Assembly (NCBI RefSeq): GCF_017347085.1
Contig: NZ_JADPSA010000023.1
Location: 1 to 64,000, forward strand
Source: Nesterenkonia sp. E16_10
Lineage (GTDB): Bacteria > Actinomycetota > Actinomycetes > Actinomycetales > Micrococcaceae
Direction of reading: 5' to 3'
Length of the DNA stretch: 64,000 nucleotides
Positions 43,118-51,486 of the stretch are shown here, piece after piece. Both the position numbers and the translations under genes were made by a program. The notes below the pieces were generated by a model. It saw only the letters and a list, made by a program, of their open reading frames with translations. It made no database searches and was not told where the DNA came from. Position 1 is the first letter of the stretch. Every line of letters begins with the position of its first letter.

Positions 43118-44502
43118 TGGAACCCATGCAGCAGCACTCCCTAACAGGGCTTTCGGCCCAGACGGCGGCAGAGCACCCGATCGACGCGACGGTCTGGCGG
43201 GTCGGCGGCGACGCCGGCGCGCCGCTGGTGCCCGCCACCGGAACGGGGAGTCTGGACGGGCACACCCTGGCGGTGAAGGACCTCTATGCCGTGGCCGGGC
43301 ATCGGATCGGAGCCGGGAACCCGAGCTGGCTCGCCGACGCACCGGTCCAAGACACCACCGCGACCGTGATCACCCAGCTGCTCGATGCCGGCGCCGCGAT
43401 CACCGGGATCGCGCAGACCGATGAGTTCGCGCTTTCGCTGGCCGGGACCAATCAGCACTACGGCACCCCGCCCAACCCGTCCGCACCGAAGCGGATCAGC
43501 GGCGGGTCGAGCTCCGGGTCCGCCGCCGCGGTGGCCCTGGGCCAGGCGCACATCGGACTGGGCAGCGACACCGGCGGCTCTATCCGAGTGCCCGCCTCCT
43601 ACCAGGGGCTCTGGGGCATCCGCAGCACCCACGGCGCCATCTCACGAGAGGGGATGCTGCCGCTGGCGCAGAGCTTCGACACCGTGGGCTGGATGACCCG
43701 GGACCCGGACACCCTCGCCGCCGTGGCCAAGGTCCTGCTCGCCGAAACCAGCGCCGGGACCGGAGCTGCGACCGCTGGTGAAGCGGATCCCGTCCTTGAT
43801 CCGGTCCTGGCCCAGGAGCCCGCGATGAGGATCATCCCGCGTCTGTTCGACCAGGTGCAGCCGGAGGTCGCCGAGGCGTTGCGCGCCGCGCTCGGCGCCC
43901 AGGTGAGCCCCGACGTCGAGCCGCCCACCGAGAACCCGGTGATGCGGATCGAGGAGCTCACCGGGGTCTCACCCGAGATGCATGCCGCCTGGTTCGAGGC
44001 GTTCCGGATCATCCAGTTCCGCGAAGCCTGGAGCAACCACGGAGCGTGGGTCGGCCGACATTGGGAGGCGATGGCCTCCGACGTCGGGGCCCGGTTCCGC
44101 ATGGCCAGCGAGCTCACCGCAGATCAGGAACGACAGGCCCGGGCGCTGGCCGCCGGAGCCCGTCGGATCATCCGGGGCTGGGTCGGTGACGGGATCCTTG
44201 CGGTGCCCTCCGCCGCAGGACCGGCCCCGCTGCGTGAGGACGCCGCCCTGGGTGGAGCCCTGATCGAGGAACATCGCCGCGGCACCATGCTGCTGACCTG
44301 CCTGGCGGGACTCGCCGGGCTCCCCGCGGTCAACGTCCCGCTGCGCACCCGCGACCGCTTGCCCACCGGCATCTGCCTGATCGGCCCCGCCGGCAGCGAT
44401 ATCGCGCTGATCCAGCAGGCCGCCGCCTTCCACGCCAGAATCCCGTCCCATCAGAGCGACGGGCCCGGAGTCACGGAAACGGAGATCCATGAGACTGACT
44501 GA
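43114..44502 (+). CDS. Amidase signature enzyme
   Basis: A 462-residue Ser-Ser-Lys amidase. The catalytic Lys is in AVKDLYAV, the cis-Ser in ISGGSSSGSAAAVA, and the nucleophile region in GSDTGGSIRVPASYQGLWG. Possible jobs in this operon are hydrolysis of oxalurate, ureidoglycolate or allophanate. AtzF-type allophanate hydrolases have an extra C-terminal domain that is absent here. Starts with GTG at 43114 (GTGA overlap) or ATG at 43117. The following gene overlaps by 14 bases. Confidence 0.85.
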   Translation: MMEPMQQHSLTGLSAQTAAEHPIDATVWRVGGDAGAPLVPATGTGSLDGHTLAVKDLYAVAGHRIGAGNPSWLADAPVQDTTATVITQLLDAGAAITGIAQTDEFALSLAGTNQHYGTPPNPSAPKRISGGSSSGSAAAVALGQAHIGLGSDTGGSIRVPASYQGLWGIRSTHGAISREGMLPLAQSFDTVGWMTRDPDTLAAVAKVLLAETSAGTGAATAGEADPVLDPVLAQEPAMRIIPRLFDQVQPEVAEALRAALGAQVSPDVEPPTENPVMRIEELTGVSPEMHAAWFEAFRIIQFREAWSNHGAWVGRHWEAMASDVGARFRMASELTADQERQARALAAGARRIIRGWVGDGILAVPSAAGPAPLREDAALGGALIEEHRRGTMLLTCLAGLAGLPAVNVPLRTRDRLPTGICLIGPAGSDIALIQQAAAFHARIPSHQSDGPGVTETEIHETD

Positions 44503-44980
44503 GTTCAATGAGGCGTCGCCCGAGGAGCTCACCGAGCTGCTCGATGCCTGCGTGCCGATTCCCTCCTGGCGGGCTGCGCTGCTGGCCCGGCGGCCCTACG
44601 CGCACGTCGAGCAGCTGACCCAGATCGCGGCCGAGATGGCCCAGGACTGGACCGACCTGGAGGTCGACGCCGCGCTGGCCCATCACCCCCGGATCGGCGA
44701 GAAGGTCCAGGGCGAGACGCGGGAGGCGCAGGCCTCCCGGCGTGAACAGGGAAGCCTCAGCCAGGATGAGGCCGCGCAGCAGGAATGGATCAGCGCGAAC
44801 CGGGCCTATGAGGACCGCTTCGACCGGATCTTTTTGATCCGGGCCGCCGGTCGCACCCCGGCCCAGATGATGACTCAGTTGCAGCTGCGGCTGCAGAACA
44901 CCCCCGAGGAGGAGGCCAGGATCCGCAGTGGTCAGCTGGCCGAGATCGCTGTCAGGCGCCTGGAGCACAGCGTTTCCTGA
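44489..44980 (+). CDS. uraD: OHCU decarboxylase
   Basis: A 163-residue enzyme that decarboxylates 2-oxo-4-hydroxy-4-carboxy-5-ureidoimidazoline to S-allantoin, the third step after urate oxidase. AALAHHPRIGEKV contains the catalytic His and family motif, with NRAYEDRFDRIFLIRAAGR typical of the C-terminal half. It overlaps the amidase gene. Together with urate oxidase and HIU hydrolase it completes urate-to-allantoin conversion. Confidence 0.93.
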   Translation: MRLTEFNEASPEELTELLDACVPIPSWRAALLARRPYAHVEQLTQIAAEMAQDWTDLEVDAALAHHPRIGEKVQGETREAQASRREQGSLSQDEAAQQEWISANRAYEDRFDRIFLIRAAGRTPAQMMTQLQLRLQNTPEEEARIRSGQLAEIAVRRLEHSVS

Positions 44981-45003
44981 GGATACGTCCTCGTTTCATG
45001 GAT

Positions 45004-45017
45004 GAAACAATAGTTTC
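45004..45017. promoter_or_regulatory. Purine palindrome 2, GAAAC-AATA-GTTTC
   Basis: Part of TGAAACAATAGTTTCA (45003-45018), with perfect 6-bp arms, and overlapped on the left by GTTTCATGGATGAAAC (44993-45008). It lies only seven bases before the first possible pucG ATG, so a bound repressor would cover the transcript start. Confidence 0.75.
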
Positions 45018-45032
45018 AGTACGATGGTGTCC

Positions 45033-46274
45033 ATGAGTTCCAGCCAGATCAATCCGCCCCCACGGCTGCTGATGGGCCCCGGCCCGATCAACGCCGATCC
45101 GCGCGTGCTGCGCGCCATGTCCGCCCAGCTGGTGGGCCAGTACGACCCGGCGATGACCGGGTACATGAACGAGGTCATGGAGCTCTACCGCGGGGTGTTC
45201 AAGACCTCCAACGAGGCCACCGTGTTGGTCGACGGCACCTCCCGGGCCGGCATCGAGGCGGCACTGATCTCTCTGATCGAGCCGGGCGCGAAGGTGCTGG
45301 TCCCGATCTTCGGCCGCTTCGGGCACCTGCTCAAGGAGATCGCGGTGCGCGCCGGGGCCGAGGTGGCCGTCCGCGAGAAGGCCTGGGGCCAGGTCTTCAC
45401 GCCCGAGGAGATCGAACAGGCCATCCTCGAGGAGCAGCCCACCCTGCTCGCGCTGGTCCAGGGCGACACCTCCACGACCATGAACCAGCCGCTTGAGGAC
45501 ATCGGCGCGATCTGCCGGGCCCACGGCGTGCTGTTCTACACCGACGTCACAGCCTCCCTGGCAGGAAACGAGTTCCGCGCCGACGACTGGGGGATCGACG
45601 CGGTCACCGCCGGGCTGCAGAAATGCCTCGGCGGGCCCTCCGGCTCCGCACCGATCAGCCTCTCCGATCGCGCGGTGGAGGTCATCCGCTCCCGCCGCCA
45701 CGTGGAGGAAGGCATCGCCGACGGCACCGAAGGTCGCGGCCGACGCATCGCCTCGAACTACTTCGACCTGGCGATGATCCTGGACTACTGGGGCCCGCAG
45801 CGGCTGAACCACCACACCGAGGCCACCTCGATGCTCTACGGCGCCCGCGAATGCGCCCGGCTGCTGCTTCAAGAAGGCATCGACACCGCCATCGCCCGGC
45901 ATCAGCTCCACGGCGCGGCCATGCTCGCCGGCGTCCAGGGCCTGGGTCTGCAGGTCTTCGGGGACATCGCCCACAAGATGAACAACGTGGTCGCCGTGCA
46001 CATCCCGGAGGGCATCGACGGCGACGCGGCCCGCCAGGCGATGCTGCATGACTACGGGATTGAGATCGGCACCAGCTTCGGTCCGCTGCACGGGAAGGTC
46101 TGGCGCATCGGCACCATGGGCTACAACGCCCGCAAGGACGCGGTGCTGCTCACCCTGGCCGCACTGGAACAGGTGCTGCGCTCCGGCGGCGCCCAGCCGA
46201 CCCCGGGCGGAGGGGTCGGCGCGGCCACTGAGGTGTATCAGGATGCCGCGGCCACCGAGGAGACCGCCCGATGA
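45033..46274 (+). CDS. pucG: Ureidoglycine-glyoxylate aminotransferase PucG
   Basis: A 413-residue class V aminotransferase. LMGPGPINADPRVLRAM and GLQKCLGGPSGSAPIS (PLP Lys) are typical, and the serine-pyruvate/alanine-glyoxylate branch fits. In purine gene sets PucG transfers the ureidoglycine amino group to glyoxylate, giving oxalurate and glycine. ATG at 45033 or 45024; neither has a good ribosome site, so a leaderless transcript from 45024 is possible. It overlaps allC as ATGA. Confidence 0.88.
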   Translation: MSSSQINPPPRLLMGPGPINADPRVLRAMSAQLVGQYDPAMTGYMNEVMELYRGVFKTSNEATVLVDGTSRAGIEAALISLIEPGAKVLVPIFGRFGHLLKEIAVRAGAEVAVREKAWGQVFTPEEIEQAILEEQPTLLALVQGDTSTTMNQPLEDIGAICRAHGVLFYTDVTASLAGNEFRADDWGIDAVTAGLQKCLGGPSGSAPISLSDRAVEVIRSRRHVEEGIADGTEGRGRRIASNYFDLAMILDYWGPQRLNHHTEATSMLYGARECARLLLQEGIDTAIARHQLHGAAMLAGVQGLGLQVFGDIAHKMNNVVAVHIPEGIDGDAARQAMLHDYGIEIGTSFGPLHGKVWRIGTMGYNARKDAVLLTLAALEQVLRSGGAQPTPGGGVGAATEVYQDAAATEETAR

Positions 46275-47584
46275 GCCGCGACCCTGAGATGATGAGCGCT
46301 GCCGACATGACGGGCGACCCTGATATGACGGGCGACCCTGACCTGACCCATGACGCCGCAGCCGCGCTGATCATGGCCCGATGCGATGAGCTGGCCGCGA
46401 TCAGCGCGATGCCCGAGGGCATCCTGCGCGCCTACCTCACCGAGGAGCACCGCCGGCACAACGCGCTGGCCGCCCGGTGGATGGCCGAGGCCGGACTCGA
46501 GGTCTGGCAGGACGCCGCAGGCAACCAGTGCGGGCGCCTCGAGGGCGCCCGCCCCGGACTGCCCACCCTGATCATCGCCTCCCATCTGGACACCGTGCCC
46601 GACGCCGGGCGCTACGACGGGATCCTCGGGGTGCTGCTCGGGATCGAGACCGCACGTCGACTCGCCCCGCACGCCGACGAGCTGCCCTTCGCCGTGGAGA
46701 TCGTCGCCTTCGCCGATGAGGAGGGCACCCGCTTCGGCGCCACCCTGCTGGGCTCCCGGGCCATGGCCGGCACCTGGGACCCGGGCTGGTGGGAGGCCAC
46801 CGACGCCGCGGGCATCAGCATGGCCCAGGCCTTCTGGGACTTCGGCCTGGACCCCGAGAAGATCCACGACGCCGCCCGGGCGCCCGAAGACCTGGTCGGC
46901 TATCTCGAGGCCCATATCGAACAGGGCCCCTACCTCGAAGCCGCCGGACGACCGCTGGGACTGGTCAGCTCGATCGCCGGAGCCCGCAGGTTCAAGCTCA
47001 CCATCCTCGGGGAGGCCCGGCACGCCGGGGGCACCCCCTATGAACGCCGCCGCGACGCCCTGATCGGAGCCGCCCAGGCGGTGCTCGACGTCGAACGGAT
47101 CGGCCGCGACCGCGGGGTCATCGCCACGGTCGGTCAGCTCGACACCCGCCCCGGCGCGGTCAACGTGGTCCCCGGCGAGGTGGACTTCTCCCTGGACCTG
47201 CGCGCGGAATCCGACACGCTGCGCGACTCCGCCTGGGAGGAGATCCACGCCGCGCTGAGCGGCTTCTGCACCCAGCGCCGCCTGGAGCTGGTCATCGAAG
47301 AGATCCACTCGGCCCCCACGGTGAGCTGCTCACCACGGCTGGGCCAGGCGCTCGCCGCAGGGGTCGCCGAGACCGGGGATCAGGACCCGATCACGCTGTA
47401 CTCCCGGGCCGGGCACGACGCCATGGCCATGGCGGCGGTCACCGAGATCGGGATGCTCTTCACCCGGTGCGAGGACGGGATCAGCCACCATCCGGAGGAG
47501 AATGTGCTGGAGACAGACGTGGCGCTGGCCCTGCAGGCCCTGGAGCGCGCGGTCTGGGCCGTGGCCGCCGAGCACCGAGAGTGA
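46271..47584 (+). CDS. allC: Allantoate amidohydrolase
   Basis: A 437-residue M20-family hydrolase of the hydantoinase/carbamoylase group. Metal ligands lie in IIASHLDTVPDAGRYDGILG and FADEEGTRFGATLLGS, with HIEQGPYLE and a final HHPEENV. It converts allantoate to ureidoglycine, carbon dioxide and ammonia, feeding PucG directly. The N-terminus repeats a Met-Thr-Gly-Asp motif from a short DNA repeat near 46309-46345. ATG at 46271 overlaps pucG. Confidence 0.9.
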   Translation: MSRDPEMMSAADMTGDPDMTGDPDLTHDAAAALIMARCDELAAISAMPEGILRAYLTEEHRRHNALAARWMAEAGLEVWQDAAGNQCGRLEGARPGLPTLIIASHLDTVPDAGRYDGILGVLLGIETARRLAPHADELPFAVEIVAFADEEGTRFGATLLGSRAMAGTWDPGWWEATDAAGISMAQAFWDFGLDPEKIHDAARAPEDLVGYLEAHIEQGPYLEAAGRPLGLVSSIAGARRFKLTILGEARHAGGTPYERRRDALIGAAQAVLDVERIGRDRGVIATVGQLDTRPGAVNVVPGEVDFSLDLRAESDTLRDSAWEEIHAALSGFCTQRRLELVIEEIHSAPTVSCSPRLGQALAAGVAETGDQDPITLYSRAGHDAMAMAAVTEIGMLFTRCEDGISHHPEENVLETDVALALQALERAVWAVAAEHRE

Positions 47585-47591
47585 GCAGCAG

Positions 47592-48515
47592 ATGACGAAG
47601 TCCTCCACGCAGGATCCTAAGTCAGGATCCCGCGCTGAGCCCCGATCCGAGGCCGACCCGCGGCTCGACACCGAGACTCGGATCGACGCCCGGATCGACG
47701 CGCGCTACGGCAGCCTCCCGCCCCAGGAGCGCCACGTCGCAGACTTCCTGCTCGAACACCTGGGCGATCTGGCGATCTTCTCCGCCGCCGACATCAGCCG
47801 CGAGACCGGGGTCTCGAAGGCCACCGTCTCCCGGCTCTTCCGGAAGCTGGACTTCGAAGACTTCCGCGAGGTCAAGGACCACGCCCGGGCGCTGCGCAGC
47901 CGCGGGGTGCCCACCGCAGCACCGGTGACCTCGGCGGACAACGACGCCTCCACCGGGGTGCAGCGCCACGAGGCGCGCGATCACGAGAACCTCGCTCGGC
48001 TCGGAGCCGGTCTGGCCGAGGGCCGGCTGCAGCAGGCGGTGGAGCTGCTCGATGCCGCGGAGCGGGTGATCGTGCTGGGCCTGCGCAACAGCTATCCGGT
48101 CGCGCTGCACCTGCACCAGCAGCTCATCCAGACCCGGTCCAAGGTGCGCCTGGCCCCGCAGCCCGGGCAGACCCTGGGCGAGGAGCTCGCCGGCATCGGT
48201 TCCGGGGACCTGGTGGTGGCGGTGGGCTTCCGACGTCGCCCGGTGGTCTTCGGGCGTGCGGTGCGGGCGGTGGCCGCATCACCGGCGCAGCTGCTCTGCC
48301 TCGGTGACTCCACCTCCCGGCACTACGCGATGGAGGCGGACTGCTGGATCGAATGCCCCATCGACTCCGAGGGCGCCTTCGACAGCTACGCCGCCGCGAT
48401 GTCCCTGGTCAGCCTGCTCGCCAACGGGGTGCTCAACCGGCAGCTCGGTGCTGGACGCAGACGCCTCTCGGCCATCGCGAAGGCCTACGACGAACTTGAC
48501 GAGCTCGAACACTGA
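47592..48515 (+). CDS. RpiR family regulator
   Basis: A 307-residue regulator. An N-terminal HTH_6 domain (FLLEHLGDLAIFSAADISRETGVSKATVSRLFRKLDFEDFREVK, about 48-91) is followed by a sugar-isomerase SIS domain (VIVLGLRNSYPVALHLHQQL and VVAVGFRRRPVV). SIS domains sense phosphorylated or small ligands. Within the purine operon, it is the best candidate to bind the GAAAC-N4-GTTTC sites; some RpiR proteins bind GGAA-N6-TTCC-like palindromes. ATG at 47592 is the first in the conserved frame. Confidence 0.85.
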   Translation: MTKSSTQDPKSGSRAEPRSEADPRLDTETRIDARIDARYGSLPPQERHVADFLLEHLGDLAIFSAADISRETGVSKATVSRLFRKLDFEDFREVKDHARALRSRGVPTAAPVTSADNDASTGVQRHEARDHENLARLGAGLAEGRLQQAVELLDAAERVIVLGLRNSYPVALHLHQQLIQTRSKVRLAPQPGQTLGEELAGIGSGDLVVAVGFRRRPVVFGRAVRAVAASPAQLLCLGDSTSRHYAMEADCWIECPIDSEGAFDSYAAAMSLVSLLANGVLNRQLGAGRRRLSAIAKAYDELDELEH

Positions 48516-48529
48516 AGGCAGGAGCCACG

Positions 48530-48856
48530 ATGAGCCTGATCACCACCCACGTCCTGGACACCAGCACCGGAACCCCCGCCGAGGGCATCCAGGTCACCCT
48601 GCGCGGACCGGAGCAGCAGCAGATCGCCGCCGGCACCACCGACGCCGACGGGCGCGTCGGCGATCTCGGCCCGGAGTCGCTGACCCCCGGGACCTACGAA
48701 CTGGTCTTCGCCACCGGGGAACACTTCGACGCCCGCGGGGTCGAGCACTTCTTTCCCCAGGTGAGCCTCGCATTCTCCGTGCAGGCCTCCGCCGAGCACT
48801 ATCACGTGCCGCTGCTGCTGAGTCCCTTCGGCTACACCACCTACCGGGGCAGCTGA
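48530..48856 (+). CDS. uraH: 5-hydroxyisourate hydrolase
   Basis: A 108-residue transthyretin-like enzyme. It opens 5-hydroxyisourate to OHCU. ITTHVLDTSTGTPAEGI holds the first catalytic His, and HYHVPLLLSPFGYTTYRGS ends in the diagnostic YRGS tetrapeptide. AGGAGCCACG precedes the ATG. Between the RpiR gene and urate oxidase. Confidence 0.95.
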   Translation: MSLITTHVLDTSTGTPAEGIQVTLRGPEQQQIAAGTTDADGRVGDLGPESLTPGTYELVFATGEHFDARGVEHFFPQVSLAFSVQASAEHYHVPLLLSPFGYTTYRGS

Positions 48857-48939
48857 GTCCCCAGCCCGGCCGCTCCAGGAAATGCTGCCGGCACCCATGC
48901 CCCGACACGACCGCGCCTCACCTAGAAACAGGAGCACCC

Positions 48940-49863
48940 ATGAGCAGTTCTGACGTCGTCCTCGGTCCGAACCAATACGGCAAGGCCGAGGTCCGGGTGG
49001 TCCGAGTCAACCGGGAGACTCCGGTCCATACGCTCATGGACCTCAATGTGAGCTCCCTGCTGCGCGGGGACTTCACCGACTGCTACCGCAGCGGAGACAA
49101 CTCCCGGGTCATCGCCACCGATACCCAGAAGAACACGGTCTACGCCTTCGCCAAGGAACACGGGATCTCCACCCCGGAGGAGTTCCTGCGGCTGCTGGGC
49201 CGGCACTTCACCGCCCAGGACGAGGTCGCCGGGGGTCGCTGGACCGCGGAGTCCTACCCCTGGGAACGGATCCAGGTGCCCGGACCCGAGGGAGAGCTGC
49301 GCGCTCATGAGCATTCCTTCGTGAAGTCCAAGCAGGAGATCCGCACCGCCGCGCTCACCATCCAGGACGGAGAGGAACACCTGCTGGGCGGGTTCAGCGA
49401 TCTCACCGTGCTCAAGACCACCGGCAGCGAGTTCTCCGGATTCCCCCGGGACCGGTACACCACCCTGCCGGAGACCCAGGACCGGATCATGGCCACGGAC
49501 ATCACCGCCCGCTGGCTCTTCGCGGAGGATGCCGCGGCGGAGACCGACTTCGACGCGGTCTACGCCAGGGTCAAGCAGCTCGTGCTGGAGCAGTTCGCGC
49601 TGGTGCATTCGCTGTCCCTGCAGCAGACGCTCTACGCCGCCGGTGAGGCGGTGCTCGGCGCCGTGCCCGAGATCGAGGACATCCGCTTCGTGATGCCCAA
49701 CAACCACCACTATGTGGTGGACCTGAGCCGCTTCGACCTGGAGAACCCGAACGAGGTCTTCCAGGCCGGAGACCGGCCCTATGGCCTGATGAACGCCTCG
49801 GTGACCCGCCGCGACGCCCCCGCCCGGCCGCATGCCTGGGAGTGGCTGGGCGGCTTCTGCTGA
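48940..49863 (+). CDS. pucL: Urate oxidase (cofactor-independent)
   Basis: A 307-residue uricase that converts urate to 5-hydroxyisourate with oxygen. RSGDNSRVIATDTQKNTVYAFAKEHG contains the active-site Thr and the ATD-Q-KNT pattern, and HSFVKSKQEIRTA plus MPNNHHY carry further family residues. Start at 48940 has GGAG six bases upstream; the open frame back to 48256 is inside other genes. Ends a run of urate enzymes before the permease promoter. Confidence 0.95.
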   Translation: MSSSDVVLGPNQYGKAEVRVVRVNRETPVHTLMDLNVSSLLRGDFTDCYRSGDNSRVIATDTQKNTVYAFAKEHGISTPEEFLRLLGRHFTAQDEVAGGRWTAESYPWERIQVPGPEGELRAHEHSFVKSKQEIRTAALTIQDGEEHLLGGFSDLTVLKTTGSEFSGFPRDRYTTLPETQDRIMATDITARWLFAEDAAAETDFDAVYARVKQLVLEQFALVHSLSLQQTLYAAGEAVLGAVPEIEDIRFVMPNNHHYVVDLSRFDLENPNEVFQAGDRPYGLMNASVTRRDAPARPHAWEWLGGFC

Positions 49864-49882
49864 CCACCTGCACCGGGTGTGA

Positions 49883-49926
49883 GAAACAGGTGTTCCGTAG
49901 CGCATGAAACGCGGAACGCATGTTTC
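49883..49926. promoter_or_regulatory. Purine palindromes 3a and 3b
   Basis: Two near-perfect copies of the motif, GAAAC-AGGT-GTTCC (49883-49896) and GGAAC-GCAT-GTTTC (49913-49926), have centres 30 bp apart, close to three helical turns. A further half-site GAAAC at 49906 lies between. They precede the permease start at 50020. Confidence 0.7.
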
Positions 49927-50019
49927 TCTTGGCGGTAATCGCTCGGAAACACGGCCCTAACAACGGACTCATACCGTGGGAGCAACCAGCCGGTTTCACC
50001 GTGACAGGAAGTTGCTCCC

Positions 50020-51486
50020 ATGAGTGCCGAGACCACCGCAGCCCGCACCACCGACGAGGCGCAGGCCTCCCCGGCGGAGCCTGACGCCGCGCACGCAGTG
50101 TCGGCGACGCCCAGCCCGGTGGACCAGATGCCGCCGCTGCGCCGAGCATTCCCGCTCGCCATCCAGCATCTGCTGGCGATGTTCGTCGGCAACGCGGCGC
50201 CTCCGCTGATCGTGGCCACCGCCATCGGCATGGCCGCCGGAGAGACCACCCTGATGGTGCAGCTGGCGATGATCGTCTCCGGTGTGACCACCCTGCTGCA
50301 GACCCTCGGCGCGGGGCCCATCGGGTCTCGGCTGCCGGTGATGCAGGGCACCAGCTTCGCGTTCCTCGCGGTGGCGATCCCGATCGCCCAGGAGTTCGGC
50401 ATCGCCGCGGTCTTCGGCGGAGCCTTCGTGGCAGGGTTCGTCCAGGTGATCTTCGGCGGGGCGCTGCACTGGATCTCCCGGCTCTTCCCGCCGCTGGTCT
50501 GCGGGGTCATCATCCTGATCATCGGGATCAAGCTGATGCCCACCGCGATCGACTACGCCGCCGGCGGGGCTCCCGCCCAGGCCGCGGGCGACTACGGCGC
50601 GCTGTTCCACTTCGGCATCGCCGCCCTGGTGGTCGTCGTGACCGTGGCATGCAACCAGTTCGGCCGCGGCTTCCTCTCGGTGGCCTCCGTGCTGATCGGT
50701 CTCCTCATCGGCTACGCCGTGGCGGCCGCCTTCGGCATGGTGAGCCTGCAGGCCGTGGCCGAGGCCGACTGGATCTTCGCCCCGACGCCGCTGCACTTCG
50801 GCCTGGACTTCACCAGCGCCGCCATCATCGCGATCACCATCATCGCGCTGGCCTCCTCGATGGAGTCCATCGGGGACCTCACCGCGGTCTCGCGCACCGC
50901 AATCGGCAAGACCCCGACCTCGCGTCAGCTCAGCGGCGGTGTCATGGCCGATGGCATCGGCACCTCGCTGGGCGCACTCTTCGGCGCCATGCCCAACACC
51001 ACGTTCAGCCAGAACACCGGGGTCGTGGTGCTCAGCGGGGTGGTCAGCCGGTTCGTCGTCGCACTGGCCGGCGGCATCCTGCTGCTGGCCGGCTTCGTGC
51101 CGAAGTTCGCCGCCTTCTTCAGCACCATCCCCTACGCCGTGCTCGGCGGTGCGGTGCTGGTGATGTTCTCGATGGTCGCCTCCGCAGGCATCCAGGTGGT
51201 CGGCAGCGAGGTGCTCAACCGCCGCGCCATGCTGATCATCGCGGTCTCCCTCGGGCTCGGCATCGGCTTCTCCTTCGCCCCGGAGGAGGTCACCGCCGCC
51301 TTCTCCGCAGACATCGCGCTGCTGCTGTCCTCCGGAATCGTGCCGGCGATGCTCAGTGCGGTCGTGCTGAACGCGGTGCTGCCGAAACAGGCCCCGACGG
51401 ATCGCGCCCCCGCCACGTCCCCCTCCCCAGACCCGACCGCAGGCCCCGCGGCAGCACCCGCAGCAGAAGCGGAGCCGAGCCGATGA
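50020..51486 (+). CDS. NCS2 urate/xanthine permease
   Basis: A 488-residue membrane transporter of the nucleobase-cation symporter-2 family. PLAIQHLLAMFVGNAAPPLIV is the N-terminal signature, and GSRLPVMQGTSFAFLA, ESIGDLTAVSR and MPNTTFSQNTGVV are conserved substrate-site segments. It probably imports urate or xanthine with protons. A Pro/Ala-rich tail follows the last helix. AGGAAG precedes the ATG. It overlaps allB as ATGA. Confidence 0.92.
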   Translation: MSAETTAARTTDEAQASPAEPDAAHAVSATPSPVDQMPPLRRAFPLAIQHLLAMFVGNAAPPLIVATAIGMAAGETTLMVQLAMIVSGVTTLLQTLGAGPIGSRLPVMQGTSFAFLAVAIPIAQEFGIAAVFGGAFVAGFVQVIFGGALHWISRLFPPLVCGVIILIIGIKLMPTAIDYAAGGAPAQAAGDYGALFHFGIAALVVVVTVACNQFGRGFLSVASVLIGLLIGYAVAAAFGMVSLQAVAEADWIFAPTPLHFGLDFTSAAIIAITIIALASSMESIGDLTAVSRTAIGKTPTSRQLSGGVMADGIGTSLGALFGAMPNTTFSQNTGVVVLSGVVSRFVVALAGGILLLAGFVPKFAAFFSTIPYAVLGGAVLVMFSMVASAGIQVVGSEVLNRRAMLIIAVSLGLGIGFSFAPEEVTAAFSADIALLLSSGIVPAMLSAVVLNAVLPKQAPTDRAPATSPSPDPTAGPAAAPAAEAEPSR

